Part shown: positions 1-7,443 of the stretch, in pieces
How positions within the stretch are numbered: position 1 is the first letter of the stretch
Layout of the letters: every line of letters starts with the position of its first letter
From: Proteiniphilum acetatigenes DSM 18083
GTDB taxonomy: Bacteria > Bacteroidota > Bacteroidia > Bacteroidales > Dysgonomonadaceae
Assembly: GCF_000380985.1 (NCBI RefSeq)
Contig: NZ_KB905693.1
Coordinates: forward strand, 433,545-497,544
Direction: 5' to 3'
Length of the DNA stretch: 64,000 nucleotides
Notes under the pieces: generated by a model
Databases searched by the model: none
Told to the model about the DNA's origin: nothing
The model's input: only the letters and a program-made list of their open reading frames with translations
Position numbers and translations under genes: made by a program

Positions 1-882
1 ATTTCAATTCCACTATGGTGCAATTTTGGGCTTACAAGGATTTGATTACAGCGATTGAATCAAAAGATTTCAATTCCACTATGGTGCAATTTTGGGAAAG
101 ACATAGCCCGCCCTTCATCCGTTCACACATGAAATTTCAATTCCACTATGGTGCAATTTTGGGCTGCAAACCGGTTACTTTAAGTAAGCCACATTATCAT
201 TTCAATTCCACTATGGTGCAATTTTGGGCAAGTGAGAATTAACGAAAAACTATTGAGATGAAATTTCAATTCCACTATGGTGCAATTTTGGGATTCGCCC
301 AGTTCGAATCCAAACTGCCGTTTTACTGATTTCAATTCCACTATGGTGCAATTTTGGGGACGTGTACGAGAATGATAAGTGCGTAGTTAGGCGATTTCAA
401 TTCCACTATGGTGCAATTTTGGGTATCTACTGCATTTCATTGCCAGCTCGCCAAACCAATTTCAATTCCACTATGGTGCAATTTTGGGCAGTAAAGCATA
501 TCAGCACTATCATCATGTACTCTTATTTCAATTCCACTATGGTGCAATTTTGGGATCTATACCCAAGCTCTTCCAATTTGCCCCTTAATTCATTTCAATT
601 CCACTATGGTGCAATTTTGGGCTAAATGATGCCGATCTTCTTAATTTGATGAATAATTTCAATTCCACTATGGTGCAATTTTGGGGACGTGTACGAGAAT
701 GATAAGTGCGTAGTTAGGCGATTTCAATTCCACTATGGTGCAATTTTGGGCTACTCGAAAAAAATGATTTGCGTCACATTTATTCATTTCAATTCCACTA
801 TGGTGCAATTTTGGGTTTACAGAAAAGGAGAAAAGAAAATGAATATGAATGAATTTCAATTCCACTATGGTGCAATTTTGGG
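1..882 (-). CRISPR. CRISPR array, 14 repeats and 13 spacers visible, continues off left edge
   Basis: A 30-bp repeat (top strand starts ATTTCAATTCCACTATGG and ends CAATTTTGGG) recurs without change at 1, 67, 134, 199, 263, 329, 394, 459, 525, 592, 656, 721, 786 and 853. Spacers are 34-37 nt. Read on the minus strand the repeat ends in ATTGAAAT, which fits the 8-nt 5' crRNA handle (ATTGAAAC/T) known for type I-B crRNAs. The array is therefore transcribed leftward from the cas2 side, and the spacer at 816-852 is the leader-proximal, newest one. The spacers at 359-393 and 686-720 are identical. The array begins at the window edge, so its full length is unknown. Confidence 0.98.
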
Positions 883-1094
883 GCGTTAAAAACGGCAAAA
901 AAGAATGCTGGTTATCAGCATGAAAGTTTAAAATACAGAACAATTTTTATGTAAAAAAGTTGTCGATCGGTAAAGATATGAAAATCCTTGGAGATCGACA
1001 ACTGATTGTATCATCTGATTTTCAATAAGTCAAAGATCTCTTAAAGGAGACAGACAGCAGAAACAGGCTATAAATAGGTATTATCGACAACCCT
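883..1094 (-). promoter_or_regulatory. CRISPR leader with candidate promoter
   Basis: This AT-rich stretch lies between the last repeat and cas2, where the leader of a leftward array belongs. On the minus strand TTG (999-1001) is followed after 20 nt by TATCTTTA (971-978), one base from the Bacteroidetes -7 consensus TAnnTTTG. That would start the pre-crRNA about 80 nt before the first repeat. The promoter lies inside a perfect 10-bp inverted repeat (959-968 and 993-1002). The half-site ATCGACAAC occurs a third time at 1083-1091. The promoter assignment is inference from spacing and motif. Confidence 0.6.
959..1002. repeat. Inverted repeat GTTGTCGATC / GATCGACAAC in the leader
   Basis: The arms at 959-968 and 993-1002 are perfectly complementary over 10 bp with a 24-nt centre. 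The centre contains the candidate -7 box of the array promoter, and the right arm contains its TTG. It could be a protein-binding site controlling pre-crRNA transcription, an integration-host-type leader anchor, or a hairpin in the leader RNA. Sequence alone does not decide. Confidence 0.75.
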
Positions 1095-1355
1095 CTACAG
1101 GAAATTGTCAATACTATTTCTCTCTTTACCAATGATTTGTTTCTCTAACCATTTTTCGCTTCGTCCGGAAAAAATAATCAGGCTATCTTCCTCTTTCATT
1201 AGTTTCTCTGCCTGTAAAGTTAATTCTTTCAACTGTACTTCCGAAATCTCTCCTTCGAAAACCGAATTTTGGATCCAATTCAAATACTTCCGGCAGAGTT
1301 TAAGCATTTTTCCGACACGCTTCTCTCCAATATCGTACACGAGAATCACATACAT
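1095..1355 (-). CDS. cas2: CRISPR-associated endonuclease Cas2
   Basis: This is the small partner of Cas1 in the spacer-integration complex. The 86-residue product begins [18 protein letters not shown]: a beta strand ending in the conserved Asp, then the helix typical of the Cas2 ferredoxin fold. Its length is normal for the family. I chose the ATG at 1355, whose A is also the last base of the cas1 stop codon (TAATG), so the two are translationally coupled. A TTG two codons upstream would add only Met-Val. It is the last gene before the leader and array, as expected for an adaptation module. Confidence 0.95.
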   Translation of the reverse strand: MYVILVYDIGEKRVGKMLKLCRKYLNWIQNSVFEGEISEVQLKELTLQAEKLMKEEDSLIIFSGRSEKWLEKQIIGKERNSIDNFL

Positions 1356-2371
1356 TACCAATACATTTTAAAAGGTTTGTATTCTTCCATCCCGAGCAGA
1401 TGTTTGCTTAACTTGTAGCATTCCAGCTTAATAAGATGCCGGTAACTTACTTTCCGCTTTAGGGAACGGTGTTGAATGGTTTCTGTCAAACGTTCTTCAA
1501 AAGCTTGTACAAATATCTTTTTTCCGTTGGGATTCAGCAGACAGCGATTGAGCTTATGATCGAAGTGTTTTTCCTGCAGAGACTTTTTATTCAGCAGTTT
1601 GAAGATCACCCTATCGACCAAAATCGGTTTGAATATCTCCGAAACATCGAGTGAGAGCGAATAGCGACGTTCGCCCGGTGTATGAAGATAACTGATCGTC
1701 GGATTGAGTTGCGTTTGATGAATCGCCCGGAGGCATTGCGAATAACACATCATGTTTCCGAATGAAATTAGCGCGTTCACCTCATTGCGTGGTGGCCGTT
1801 TACTTCGGCCATTCATCTGAAAATCATTAATGATCAGGCTGAATCCATCATAATAGGTTTGACGGATGTTGCCTTCAAGTCCCATCAATTCAGCAACATC
1901 CGATGTAGCAGACAATTGCAAAGAATACCGTTCTATAACTTCGATGATTCCATCCAGATCCTTTCCGCGTGTATGATAATACCGGAGATTTTTCAGCATA
2001 TTAAAAGCAGCACCTTCTACAAACTTTCGAGCCAGTATAATACGCTTTTTCTTATCCTGATGATGCGATGTTTGGGCCAGAAGCATTCTTCCCGACAATA
2101 GGCTGTCTCGTGGCATAAACGATCCGGTATAATTTTCGTAATAATCAAAAAAGTGGACGGCAATGTCGTTCTGCCCTAAAAAATTATAGAGAGCGCTATT
2201 GGCATTCAATGATCCGAAAGCGTAAAATTCCGCGATGTTCTCCACAGGAAGATATCGTGGTTGTCCCGGATGTTCCAATCCGTTGCCATCTTCTTCGACA
2301 GGTGTAAACTTCAACGTATTGTCTTTACGCTGCAACGTACCGGGGTTAAACAAATAATAGGTTTTCTTCAT
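1355..2371 (-). CDS. cas1: CRISPR-associated endonuclease/integrase Cas1
   Basis: The 338-residue product has the Cas1 layout: an N-terminal beta domain (starts [13 protein letters not shown]) and a helical catalytic domain. The expected metal ligands are visible as Glu166 (in [10 protein letters not shown]), His230 (in [10 protein letters not shown]) and Asp242 (in [10 protein letters not shown]). With Cas2 it inserts new spacers at the leader end. The N-terminal style resembles the Cas1 of type I-B systems. It lies 21 nt after cas4 and overlaps the cas2 start by one base, forming a cas4-cas1-cas2 unit. Confidence 0.97.
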   Translation of the reverse strand: MKKTYYLFNPGTLQRKDNTLKFTPVEEDGNGLEHPGQPRYLPVENIAEFYAFGSLNANSALYNFLGQNDIAVHFFDYYENYTGSFMPRDSLLSGRMLLAQTSHHQDKKKRIILARKFVEGAAFNMLKNLRYYHTRGKDLDGIIEVIERYSLQLSATSDVAELMGLEGNIRQTYYDGFSLIINDFQMNGRSKRPPRNEVNALISFGNMMCYSQCLRAIHQTQLNPTISYLHTPGERRYSLSLDVSEIFKPILVDRVIFKLLNKKSLQEKHFDHKLNRCLLNPNGKKIFVQAFEERLTETIQHRSLKRKVSYRHLIKLECYKLSKHLLGMEEYKPFKMYW

Positions 2372-2392
2372 GAACGCTTATGCTTTAATCAT

Positions 2393-2899
2393 TCATTCTT
2401 CTTCCACGTAACAAAACTCAAAATAACTGCAACTCTTGCATATTCTGGCGTTGATGATGGGAGGGCAATTGTCGGACCGGATGATTTCCTTTATGCGTTC
2501 TTTCATTTCCATGATTTTCGTCCGGTCTTCATCTGATATCGTTACTTGTTCGGTATGGCGCAGTGTGGGGTATTCCAACAGTCCGCTAACACCATCGATC
2601 CCGTTTTGTTCCAACACAAAAATGTAATATTTCACCTGCCACTGGTGCGCCCGTTCAACCTTGTCAGATCGTTTTATTTCGTGGATGATTTTGTTGCGGG
2701 CATCATAGAAATCGATTTTGCAACCGTCCACTTCCAACTCTTCATACCGTTCAGGACGTTGTGGATAGCTATTTTCATGGATGAGTTTGCCATCATACAC
2801 CAAGTCGGACGTGTGCTCCATGTTGATCCCGTTTGCAAACAGCCAGAGCTTTCGTTTACAAACCTGATAGTAATTAAAATGGGTGCCTGTGACCTGCAT
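2393..2899 (-). CDS. cas4: CRISPR-associated exonuclease Cas4
   Basis: The 168-residue product matches Cas4 in length and motifs. The four Fe-S cysteines are visible as one near residue 14 (QVCKRKLW) and three near the C-terminus (ARICKSCSYFEFC). The RecB-type nuclease core is visible as CKIDFYDAR followed by HEIKRSDKVERAHQWQVKYY, giving the Asp, the E-x-K and the downstream Gln/Tyr. Cas4 trims prespacers and selects PAM-proximal ends with Cas1-Cas2. The gene starts 13 nt after the coiled-coil gene stop, so it probably shares that transcript. Confidence 0.96.
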   Translation of the reverse strand: MQVTGTHFNYYQVCKRKLWLFANGINMEHTSDLVYDGKLIHENSYPQRPERYEELEVDGCKIDFYDARNKIIHEIKRSDKVERAHQWQVKYYIFVLEQNGIDGVSGLLEYPTLRHTEQVTISDEDRTKIMEMKERIKEIIRSDNCPPIINARICKSCSYFEFCYVEEE

Positions 2900-2912
2900 G
2901 ATGGGAAACCGG

Positions 2913-3923
2913 TTATTCTTTGGATGAAAAAGGTTCTATCCGTTCGACGGACTTTATCTTGGCCGCGCTTTCGATGGCTTTTACGGCGATATCCCGAACG
3001 CCGGCTTCCGCATTCGTGGCTTTTTCACCGTATTCTTTTACCTGGGCCTGCAACTCCTGTATCTTTTCTTGCAGCGACTTAATCTGCTGGTCTCTTAACC
3101 GGATTTCTCCTTCGTGTTGTTTAGAGGCAAGCTTTATATCAAAATCGTACTGCGTTTTCAATGCTTTTGCGACCTCTTCTTCTTTTGCTCGAACAGCGTT
3201 TTCCAGTTTGTCGGGAAATGCAGCATTTTCTTTTCTTAACTCGTTGAGTTCCGTTTCCGCGTTTTTGACCGTCTGTTCCCGTTGTGCTATTTCTTGTTCG
3301 AACGCTGCCCTGCGGTCGGTCAACTCTTTTTCGAGGCTGGCTTTTTTCGTCTCGTATTCGTCCTTTTCCTTCTGACGGGTTACTTTCAACGTGTACTGAT
3401 ATTCGTCTTCTTCACGCTTGCGTCGCTTGACTAATTCGTCGGCATATTCTTTTTCTTCCGTTTTATGCTTTGCCTGTTCCTGCTCCCATTGGTTTTTCTT
3501 TTCGTTTATCTCTTTGTTGAAAGCTTCTTCTTTCTCTTTCATCATCTGCTCGAAACTTTCTTTCTTTTCCTTTTGGGCAAGCAGCATGGCCGCCAGTGAG
3601 TCGGTGTTGGCCGACAGGGAATAGAGGTCTTCAAGATACTGTTTTTCAATGGTGATGGCGGCACGGAGCTCTTCCAGTTTCTTGAATTCGCCGCTTAAGC
3701 TCGCCTGAAGTTCATCCAACGAATTGATTAGCGAAGATTTGAGGTTGGCAATGCTCTTTGTAATGTTTTCATTGTTGATGCCGGCAACCTTTTCCACTAT
3801 CTCTTTTTTTACTTTTTCTTCCTGCACCTGTTTGGGGACACCGGCTTTTTCTTCCTGTACTTTTTTCAATAAAGCGTCATATGCTTTGAGAATTTCTACT
3901 TTTGTATTCTTTTCCGTTACCAT
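2913..3923 (-). CDS. Uncharacterised coiled-coil protein inside the cas locus
   Basis: The 336-residue product is not a Cas family I recognise. Residues from about 95 to 300 are a long, highly charged coiled coil rich in Glu, Lys and Gln (for example KKESFEQMMKEKEEAFNKE). It has no signal peptide, no membrane segment and no visible catalytic motif. Residues 1-90 are also helical. The C-terminal 35 residues are Ala/Val rich (EAGVRDIAVKAIESAAKI) and could pack as a small oligomerisation domain. It ends 13 nt before cas4 and starts 135 nt after abiEii, with a possible promoter of its own at 3964-3971. A structural or scaffolding role, or co-transfer with AbiE, is inference. Confidence 0.85.
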   Translation of the reverse strand: MVTEKNTKVEILKAYDALLKKVQEEKAGVPKQVQEEKVKKEIVEKVAGINNENITKSIANLKSSLINSLDELQASLSGEFKKLEELRAAITIEKQYLEDLYSLSANTDSLAAMLLAQKEKKESFEQMMKEKEEAFNKEINEKKNQWEQEQAKHKTEEKEYADELVKRRKREEDEYQYTLKVTRQKEKDEYETKKASLEKELTDRRAAFEQEIAQREQTVKNAETELNELRKENAAFPDKLENAVRAKEEEVAKALKTQYDFDIKLASKQHEGEIRLRDQQIKSLQEKIQELQAQVKEYGEKATNAEAGVRDIAVKAIESAAKIKSVERIEPFSSKE

Positions 3924-3963
3924 ATTTGTTTTGTTTAGTGAATTTATTGTTCGTTGTTCGTTT

Positions 3964-3980
3964 CAAAATTAATTATTTTG
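3964..3980 (-). promoter_or_regulatory. Candidate promoter/palindrome before the coiled-coil gene
   Basis: The minus strand carries TAATTTTG (3964-3971), an exact TAnnTTTG -7 box, about 40 nt upstream of the coiled-coil ATG. It is one half of a palindrome with arms CAAAAT (3964-3969) and ATTTTG (3975-3980). No clear -33 element is seen. If real, it would let coiled-coil-cas4-cas1-cas2 be transcribed separately from the effector genes. Confidence 0.4.
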
Positions 3981-4058
3981 GATGATTTCTCATGCTTTTT
4001 GCCTGAAAAGAACCCATTCTCCGACAATTCCGGGCATGATTATGCGGTACGGGGGATT

Positions 4059-4922
4059 TTATGTCCATTTTACTTTACTGCACAACACTTTTAGCGTTTC
4101 CAAAACATGATCGACAGAAGGAAGCATATTTTCTTTCAAATGACCCCTCAGACTGTTTTCCCACGCTTGTTTCATTTTTTTTATCTGTTCTTCTTCAAAA
4201 AAATCTCCATAATCTTTAAAAGGGATATTCTTAAATGCCGCTTTCTGTTTGAAAGTTGTTTTAATGGCTTCCCAATTTATTAGTTCCGGCTGCTGTAGCA
4301 ACTTCCACAAGTCATAATAATCTCTTGGAGCCGGATAACTTCTTTGTAACAAAGACCTGAACTTTTCTGCGATCACTTCCGTCAAAGAATAGCAGGGGAT
4401 TAATATTTGTTCAAAAAAACAAGCATCCGAATAGTTGCTTAAAAGCAAACGCGGGACAGGAGCGTTTACTATCTTCTCATAATGTACGATCTCTATTTTA
4501 ATCATGGTTGTCCATCTCTTGTCATCCGGAGGTTGATGCGTTTTTTTGTGATTGGCTCCCCAGAATCGGATATTTGACGTGTAGCCTACCTGCATATCAT
4601 TCCACCAAACAGGTTCTATTTTCACTTTTGAGAACAGAATTCCAATCTGCATTGTAATCGCATCGCAGACCGATTGTAACATTTTGTTTGTTATTTGTAG
4701 TTGAGTGTTTGCCAGCGTGAAATCGAGGTCCTCCGAAAAGCGATAATCGTCAAAATAGCATTTTTTCAAACAGGTTCCGCCCTTGAAAATTAAGTTTTCT
4801 TGAGCCCATTCGTTACGGAACAAAGCAGCAAGAACATGTCCCAGTACCCAGTTTTTGTCAATTGTATCGGGAGGAACTCCTTCTTTTTCCGCAATCCTCA
4901 GTATTTCACGCTGTAAAATCAT
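4059..4922 (-). CDS. abiEii: AbiEii-type nucleotidyltransferase toxin
   Basis: The 287-residue product carries the nucleotidyltransferase signature of AbiEii/AbiGii toxins: IFKGGTCLKKCYF followed by RFSEDLDFTL near residues 46-71, with the GGT-x-L-x-K loop and a D-x-D. A basic C-terminal half includes LLQRSYPAPRDYYDLW, typical of the family. AbiE toxins (type IV TA/abortive infection, e.g. MenT-like enzymes) block growth by transferring nucleotides, probably onto tRNA in characterised relatives. I chose the ATG at 4922, whose A is the last base of the AbiEi stop (TGATG). The upstream in-frame TTG is less likely. Coupling to abiEi is the classical AbiE arrangement; the position inside a cas locus is unusual. 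Confidence 0.92.
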   Translation of the reverse strand: MILQREILRIAEKEGVPPDTIDKNWVLGHVLAALFRNEWAQENLIFKGGTCLKKCYFDDYRFSEDLDFTLANTQLQITNKMLQSVCDAITMQIGILFSKVKIEPVWWNDMQVGYTSNIRFWGANHKKTHQPPDDKRWTTMIKIEIVHYEKIVNAPVPRLLLSNYSDACFFEQILIPCYSLTEVIAEKFRSLLQRSYPAPRDYYDLWKLLQQPELINWEAIKTTFKQKAAFKNIPFKDYGDFFEEEQIKKMKQAWENSLRGHLKENMLPSVDHVLETLKVLCSKVKWT

Positions 4923-5713
4923 CAATACATCTTGTTGATCATAGACGATAATTTATCTTCCGGAACATTTACGCGGATACGCCATTTGGAATTAAATATA
5001 CCTTCATCACTGCTTGACGGGTCTAACAAAGAATATTTCCGGTTCACGAGCTTAAGCACTTCGGATTGAAAGCGGATGAACCCTTTCATCTCAAATAACT
5101 CGGACAAATAAGCCATCCGCTTTAATACGGATAAATTATTCATTTGTTTACCATATTTCAAAAGTTTAGTACTACTCGGTGCCGCCATATAGAATGCCCG
5201 TATCAATTCCTCGTATCCTCCCGAATATTGAGGTAGATCAAAGCAATCCAGCAAGGTCTTTTCCACATCCGTCATATAATAGGCTTCATTGCCATAACCC
5301 GCCTGGACATGTCCGCACAGTTTTTCCGGTTTTACCTTTATAAACTTGTAGCGTACACCAAACACCTTCTTGTCGTTTTTGCGCGATGAAGATTGCACAT
5401 ACACCACATTCGGAATCTGTTCCGTCAGTCCATGCAAGTTTAACGCCGACCAGTAGGCAACAGCACTGTTTTTCAACAAAACATTGGCAATAACATACGG
5501 ATTACGGAAATTACGAACACAATACTTCGATTTTTCAATTCGATATAAAATTTCTTTTGCTGTTAATCTTGTAAGTATATCTTGTAATACAGCTATACTA
5601 TACCCTCCCATTGACAGAACTTTATCAAATTCAAAGAATAGTAACTCATTATCATTTATTGACTTTAAAAAAGCCAATTCGTCTTGAGATAAATTTTTTC
5701 TGTTAGTCCTCAT
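4922..5713 (-). CDS. abiEi: AbiEi-type antitoxin/transcriptional repressor
   Basis: The 263-residue product has an N-terminal winged-helix part (LSQDELAFLKSI to about residue 70) and a C-terminal antitoxin domain containing YYMTDVEKTLLDCFDLPQYSGG, the pattern of AbiEi_4-type antitoxins. AbiEi proteins repress their own operon by binding inverted repeats in the promoter and neutralise AbiEii. I chose the ATG at 5713. An upstream ATG at 5794 would run through cas5 and through the promoter/inverted repeat at 5726-5774, and its residues (hydrophobic, Cys rich) do not resemble the family N-terminus. The stop overlaps the abiEii start. Confidence 0.9.
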   Translation of the reverse strand: MRTNRKNLSQDELAFLKSINDNELLFFEFDKVLSMGGYSIAVLQDILTRLTAKEILYRIEKSKYCVRNFRNPYVIANVLLKNSAVAYWSALNLHGLTEQIPNVVYVQSSSRKNDKKVFGVRYKFIKVKPEKLCGHVQAGYGNEAYYMTDVEKTLLDCFDLPQYSGGYEELIRAFYMAAPSSTKLLKYGKQMNNLSVLKRMAYLSELFEMKGFIRFQSEVLKLVNRKYSLLDPSSSDEGIFNSKWRIRVNVPEDKLSSMINKMY

Positions 5714-5725
5714 ATTTTTATTACT

Positions 5726-5774
5726 TTTTGTTGCAATATTCCATAGCAAAAGTACACATTTTATTGCAACAAAA
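5726..5774 (-). promoter_or_regulatory. abiE promoter flanked by a 13-bp inverted repeat (AbiEi operator)
   Basis: TTTTGTTGCAATA (5726-5738) and TATTGCAACAAAA (5762-5774) are perfect reverse complements. The 23-nt centre holds TACTTTTG on the minus strand (5747-5754), an exact TAnnTTTG box; no clear -33 element was found. The site lies 13-61 nt before the abiEi ATG. Characterised AbiEi antitoxins bind paired inverted repeats in their own promoter, so this is very probably the autoregulatory operator. The right arm lies just before the 3' end of cas5 (stop at 5785). Confidence 0.75.
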
Positions 5775-5784
5775 GGTAACGATG

Positions 5785-6444
5785 TTATACACATTTATAA
5801 CTTGTATATGACTTTGAAGAATTTTGACTTATTAATGGTAATACCAGAATCTTTTTACTTCGTGTAGTTTTAGCATTACTATAACTGTTGACATTATCAA
5901 AAGTAAGTTTATTTGCAAAATCATCGTATTCCTGCAACAAACCAAATGACACGTCTTTCACGTCAAATACCTTAACATTAGGTTCGTTTGGGTTATCATT
6001 GTATCTTACAAACTGAAAGAAACAACCACGTTTTCCAAAGTGATTTATCCGATGAAGATATTGTTTTAAAAACGCAGCGCCTTCATCATTATTAACTTCA
6101 AAGATTATTTCCAAATCATCATCTATAAAGACATATTCCCGAAAACTCACGGTAGATTTGAATGGTTCATTATCCCGTTGCTTTTGAATCTTAATGAAAC
6201 AGTTATTTACGCAAAAGTTCCCCTTAATATAATAATCAATAGCTGCATCCCGAATGATTTCAAAATGCTTTTTATTCTCATAAAAATCTTCACCTCCTAA
6301 TGAAATTGCCTGATTAAGAAAAGCCATTTTAATTGCATAGGGAGACGGTAAAAACAACGATTTTGCACCGGAACTTGTAGAGTTACTATCCCGCAGAGAA
6401 AATAATGCAGTAGGTCTATAAATCGCTGAAAACCTCATAATCAT
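5785..6444 (-). CDS. cas5: CRISPR-associated protein Cas5 (Cascade subunit)
   Basis: The 219-residue product sits in the usual Cas5 slot after cas7 and overlaps it by 4 bp (ATGA). The N-terminus shows a strand, then SLRDSNSTSSGAKSLFLPSP with a following helix YAIKMAFLNQAI, which matches the Cas5 pattern in which a Ser/Gly-rich loop and Pro-Ser/Pro motif precede the first helix. Cas5 caps the 5' handle of the crRNA in Cascade. Sequence similarity to well-known Cas5 proteins is weak by eye, so the assignment rests on position, length and this motif. Confidence 0.8.
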   Translation of the reverse strand: MIMRFSAIYRPTALFSLRDSNSTSSGAKSLFLPSPYAIKMAFLNQAISLGGEDFYENKKHFEIIRDAAIDYYIKGNFCVNNCFIKIQKQRDNEPFKSTVSFREYVFIDDDLEIIFEVNNDEGAAFLKQYLHRINHFGKRGCFFQFVRYNDNPNEPNVKVFDVKDVSFGLLQEYDDFANKLTFDNVNSYSNAKTTRSKKILVLPLISQNSSKSYTSYKCV

Positions 6445-7421
6445 TGAATTTTATATGGTTTATCCTTGATAAGTTCCACAAAAATTGCAGATAATTCTCC
6501 CAATCCATTAAAATTTTTAATCTCAATAGACTCTGTTTCTATTGAATTAAGATTTCTTGCAATTGTCTCTATTTCTTGTTTATATTTAGGATTGATAGCA
6601 CTGATAGTTGGAGCCGGTAATAATTTATATGATATTGCAACTACTCCTTTAAAATCTGTAATATGTGGCTTCTGAGTGCTTGTCATTGCCCCTTTAGGAT
6701 TAAGGAATGAACTTAGTAAGCTTTGAAGAATTGCTTTGTATCTACTAATTCTTTCCGACTCTTCAATAGAGTATTTACGCGAGATATCATTGAAGCCGAT
6801 ACGATATGCATCTAAACTACAAACAAAAGCATAAACACCGTAATTGGCAGGACGATGAAAAATATTTTGTCCTTCATTGCTTCCGGTTCCGCTTCCCTTT
6901 TCTCCCGCATCCGCAACTAACTTTGTGTGAACATAGGTTTCCGTATTATTTTTATCAGGAATACCAACTGTCCATGCGAATTCAATCACTGATTTTCTTG
7001 GCGTATTAGAAGCCCCTTTGTTTTCACCGACTTTATCCGTTATCAATACACCATGCGTATCGCATACTGTACAAGTTTTAATTAATGCGTCAATTACTTC
7101 TGACGAATTAGAGTCTTTTTCCCCCACATTAGGAAATTTTTTCAATAAATCAGCGGATGAAATCCTATTAGGGTCTAACCTCCTGGAATAATCGCTCAAT
7201 GCTAATCCGCTTTCAACGCTATGATTAACTAAATGCCCTGCATGAATATGCTTGAACATATCTCCACTGACACCATTTACTGTTTGTTCGTTCCCTTCCT
7301 TATCAATGATAGTTAATTGACGAGTCATGATTTGATTACCTTCTCCACCTTCATTGTTGAGCGAGTGAAGGTTTAATGTTATTTCTCCACTGATTGAGAT
7401 TGATGCTACTTGTTTTGCCAT
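6441..7421 (-). CDS. cas7: CRISPR-associated protein Cas7 (DevR/Cst2-type backbone subunit)
   Basis: The 326-residue product begins MAKQVASISISGEITLNLHS, the RAMP beta strand with which DevR/Cst2-type Cas7 proteins start. It continues with NNEGGEGNQIMTRQLTI and VSGDMFKHIHAGHL, the latter corresponding to the conserved G-x-x-x-K/R-H helix. Six or so copies would line the crRNA spacer in Cascade. I chose the ATG at 7421; the TTG at 7454 lies inside cas8 and adds an Asn-rich stretch unlike the family. The gene overlaps cas5 by 4 bp. Confidence 0.92.
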   Translation of the reverse strand: MAKQVASISISGEITLNLHSLNNEGGEGNQIMTRQLTIIDKEGNEQTVNGVSGDMFKHIHAGHLVNHSVESGLALSDYSRRLDPNRISSADLLKKFPNVGEKDSNSSEVIDALIKTCTVCDTHGVLITDKVGENKGASNTPRKSVIEFAWTVGIPDKNNTETYVHTKLVADAGEKGSGTGSNEGQNIFHRPANYGVYAFVCSLDAYRIGFNDISRKYSIEESERISRYKAILQSLLSSFLNPKGAMTSTQKPHITDFKGVVAISYKLLPAPTISAINPKYKQEIETIARNLNSIETESIEIKNFNGLGELSAIFVELIKDKPYKIQ

Positions 7422-7443
7422 TTTTGTATGATTTAAATTGTTA

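Noticed and set aside
293-328. Spacer containing GTTCGAATCC, resembling a tRNA T-loop (possible tRNA or att target)
   Set aside because: The bases on both sides do not form the 5-bp T stem, so the match is probably chance.
1-943. Open frames of 66-91 codons inside the CRISPR array on both strands
   Set aside because: They are made of repeat translations (FQFHYGAILG, NSTMVQFW) and have no independent coding evidence.
2546-3082. 178-codon open frame on the plus strand opposite cas4 and the coiled-coil gene
   Set aside because: It is the antisense shadow of two well-supported genes and shows no protein-like features.
5714-5794. Longer abiEi start at 5794
   Set aside because: It would overlap cas5 and be translated through the promoter and operator; the ATG at 5713 gives the family-like N-terminus.
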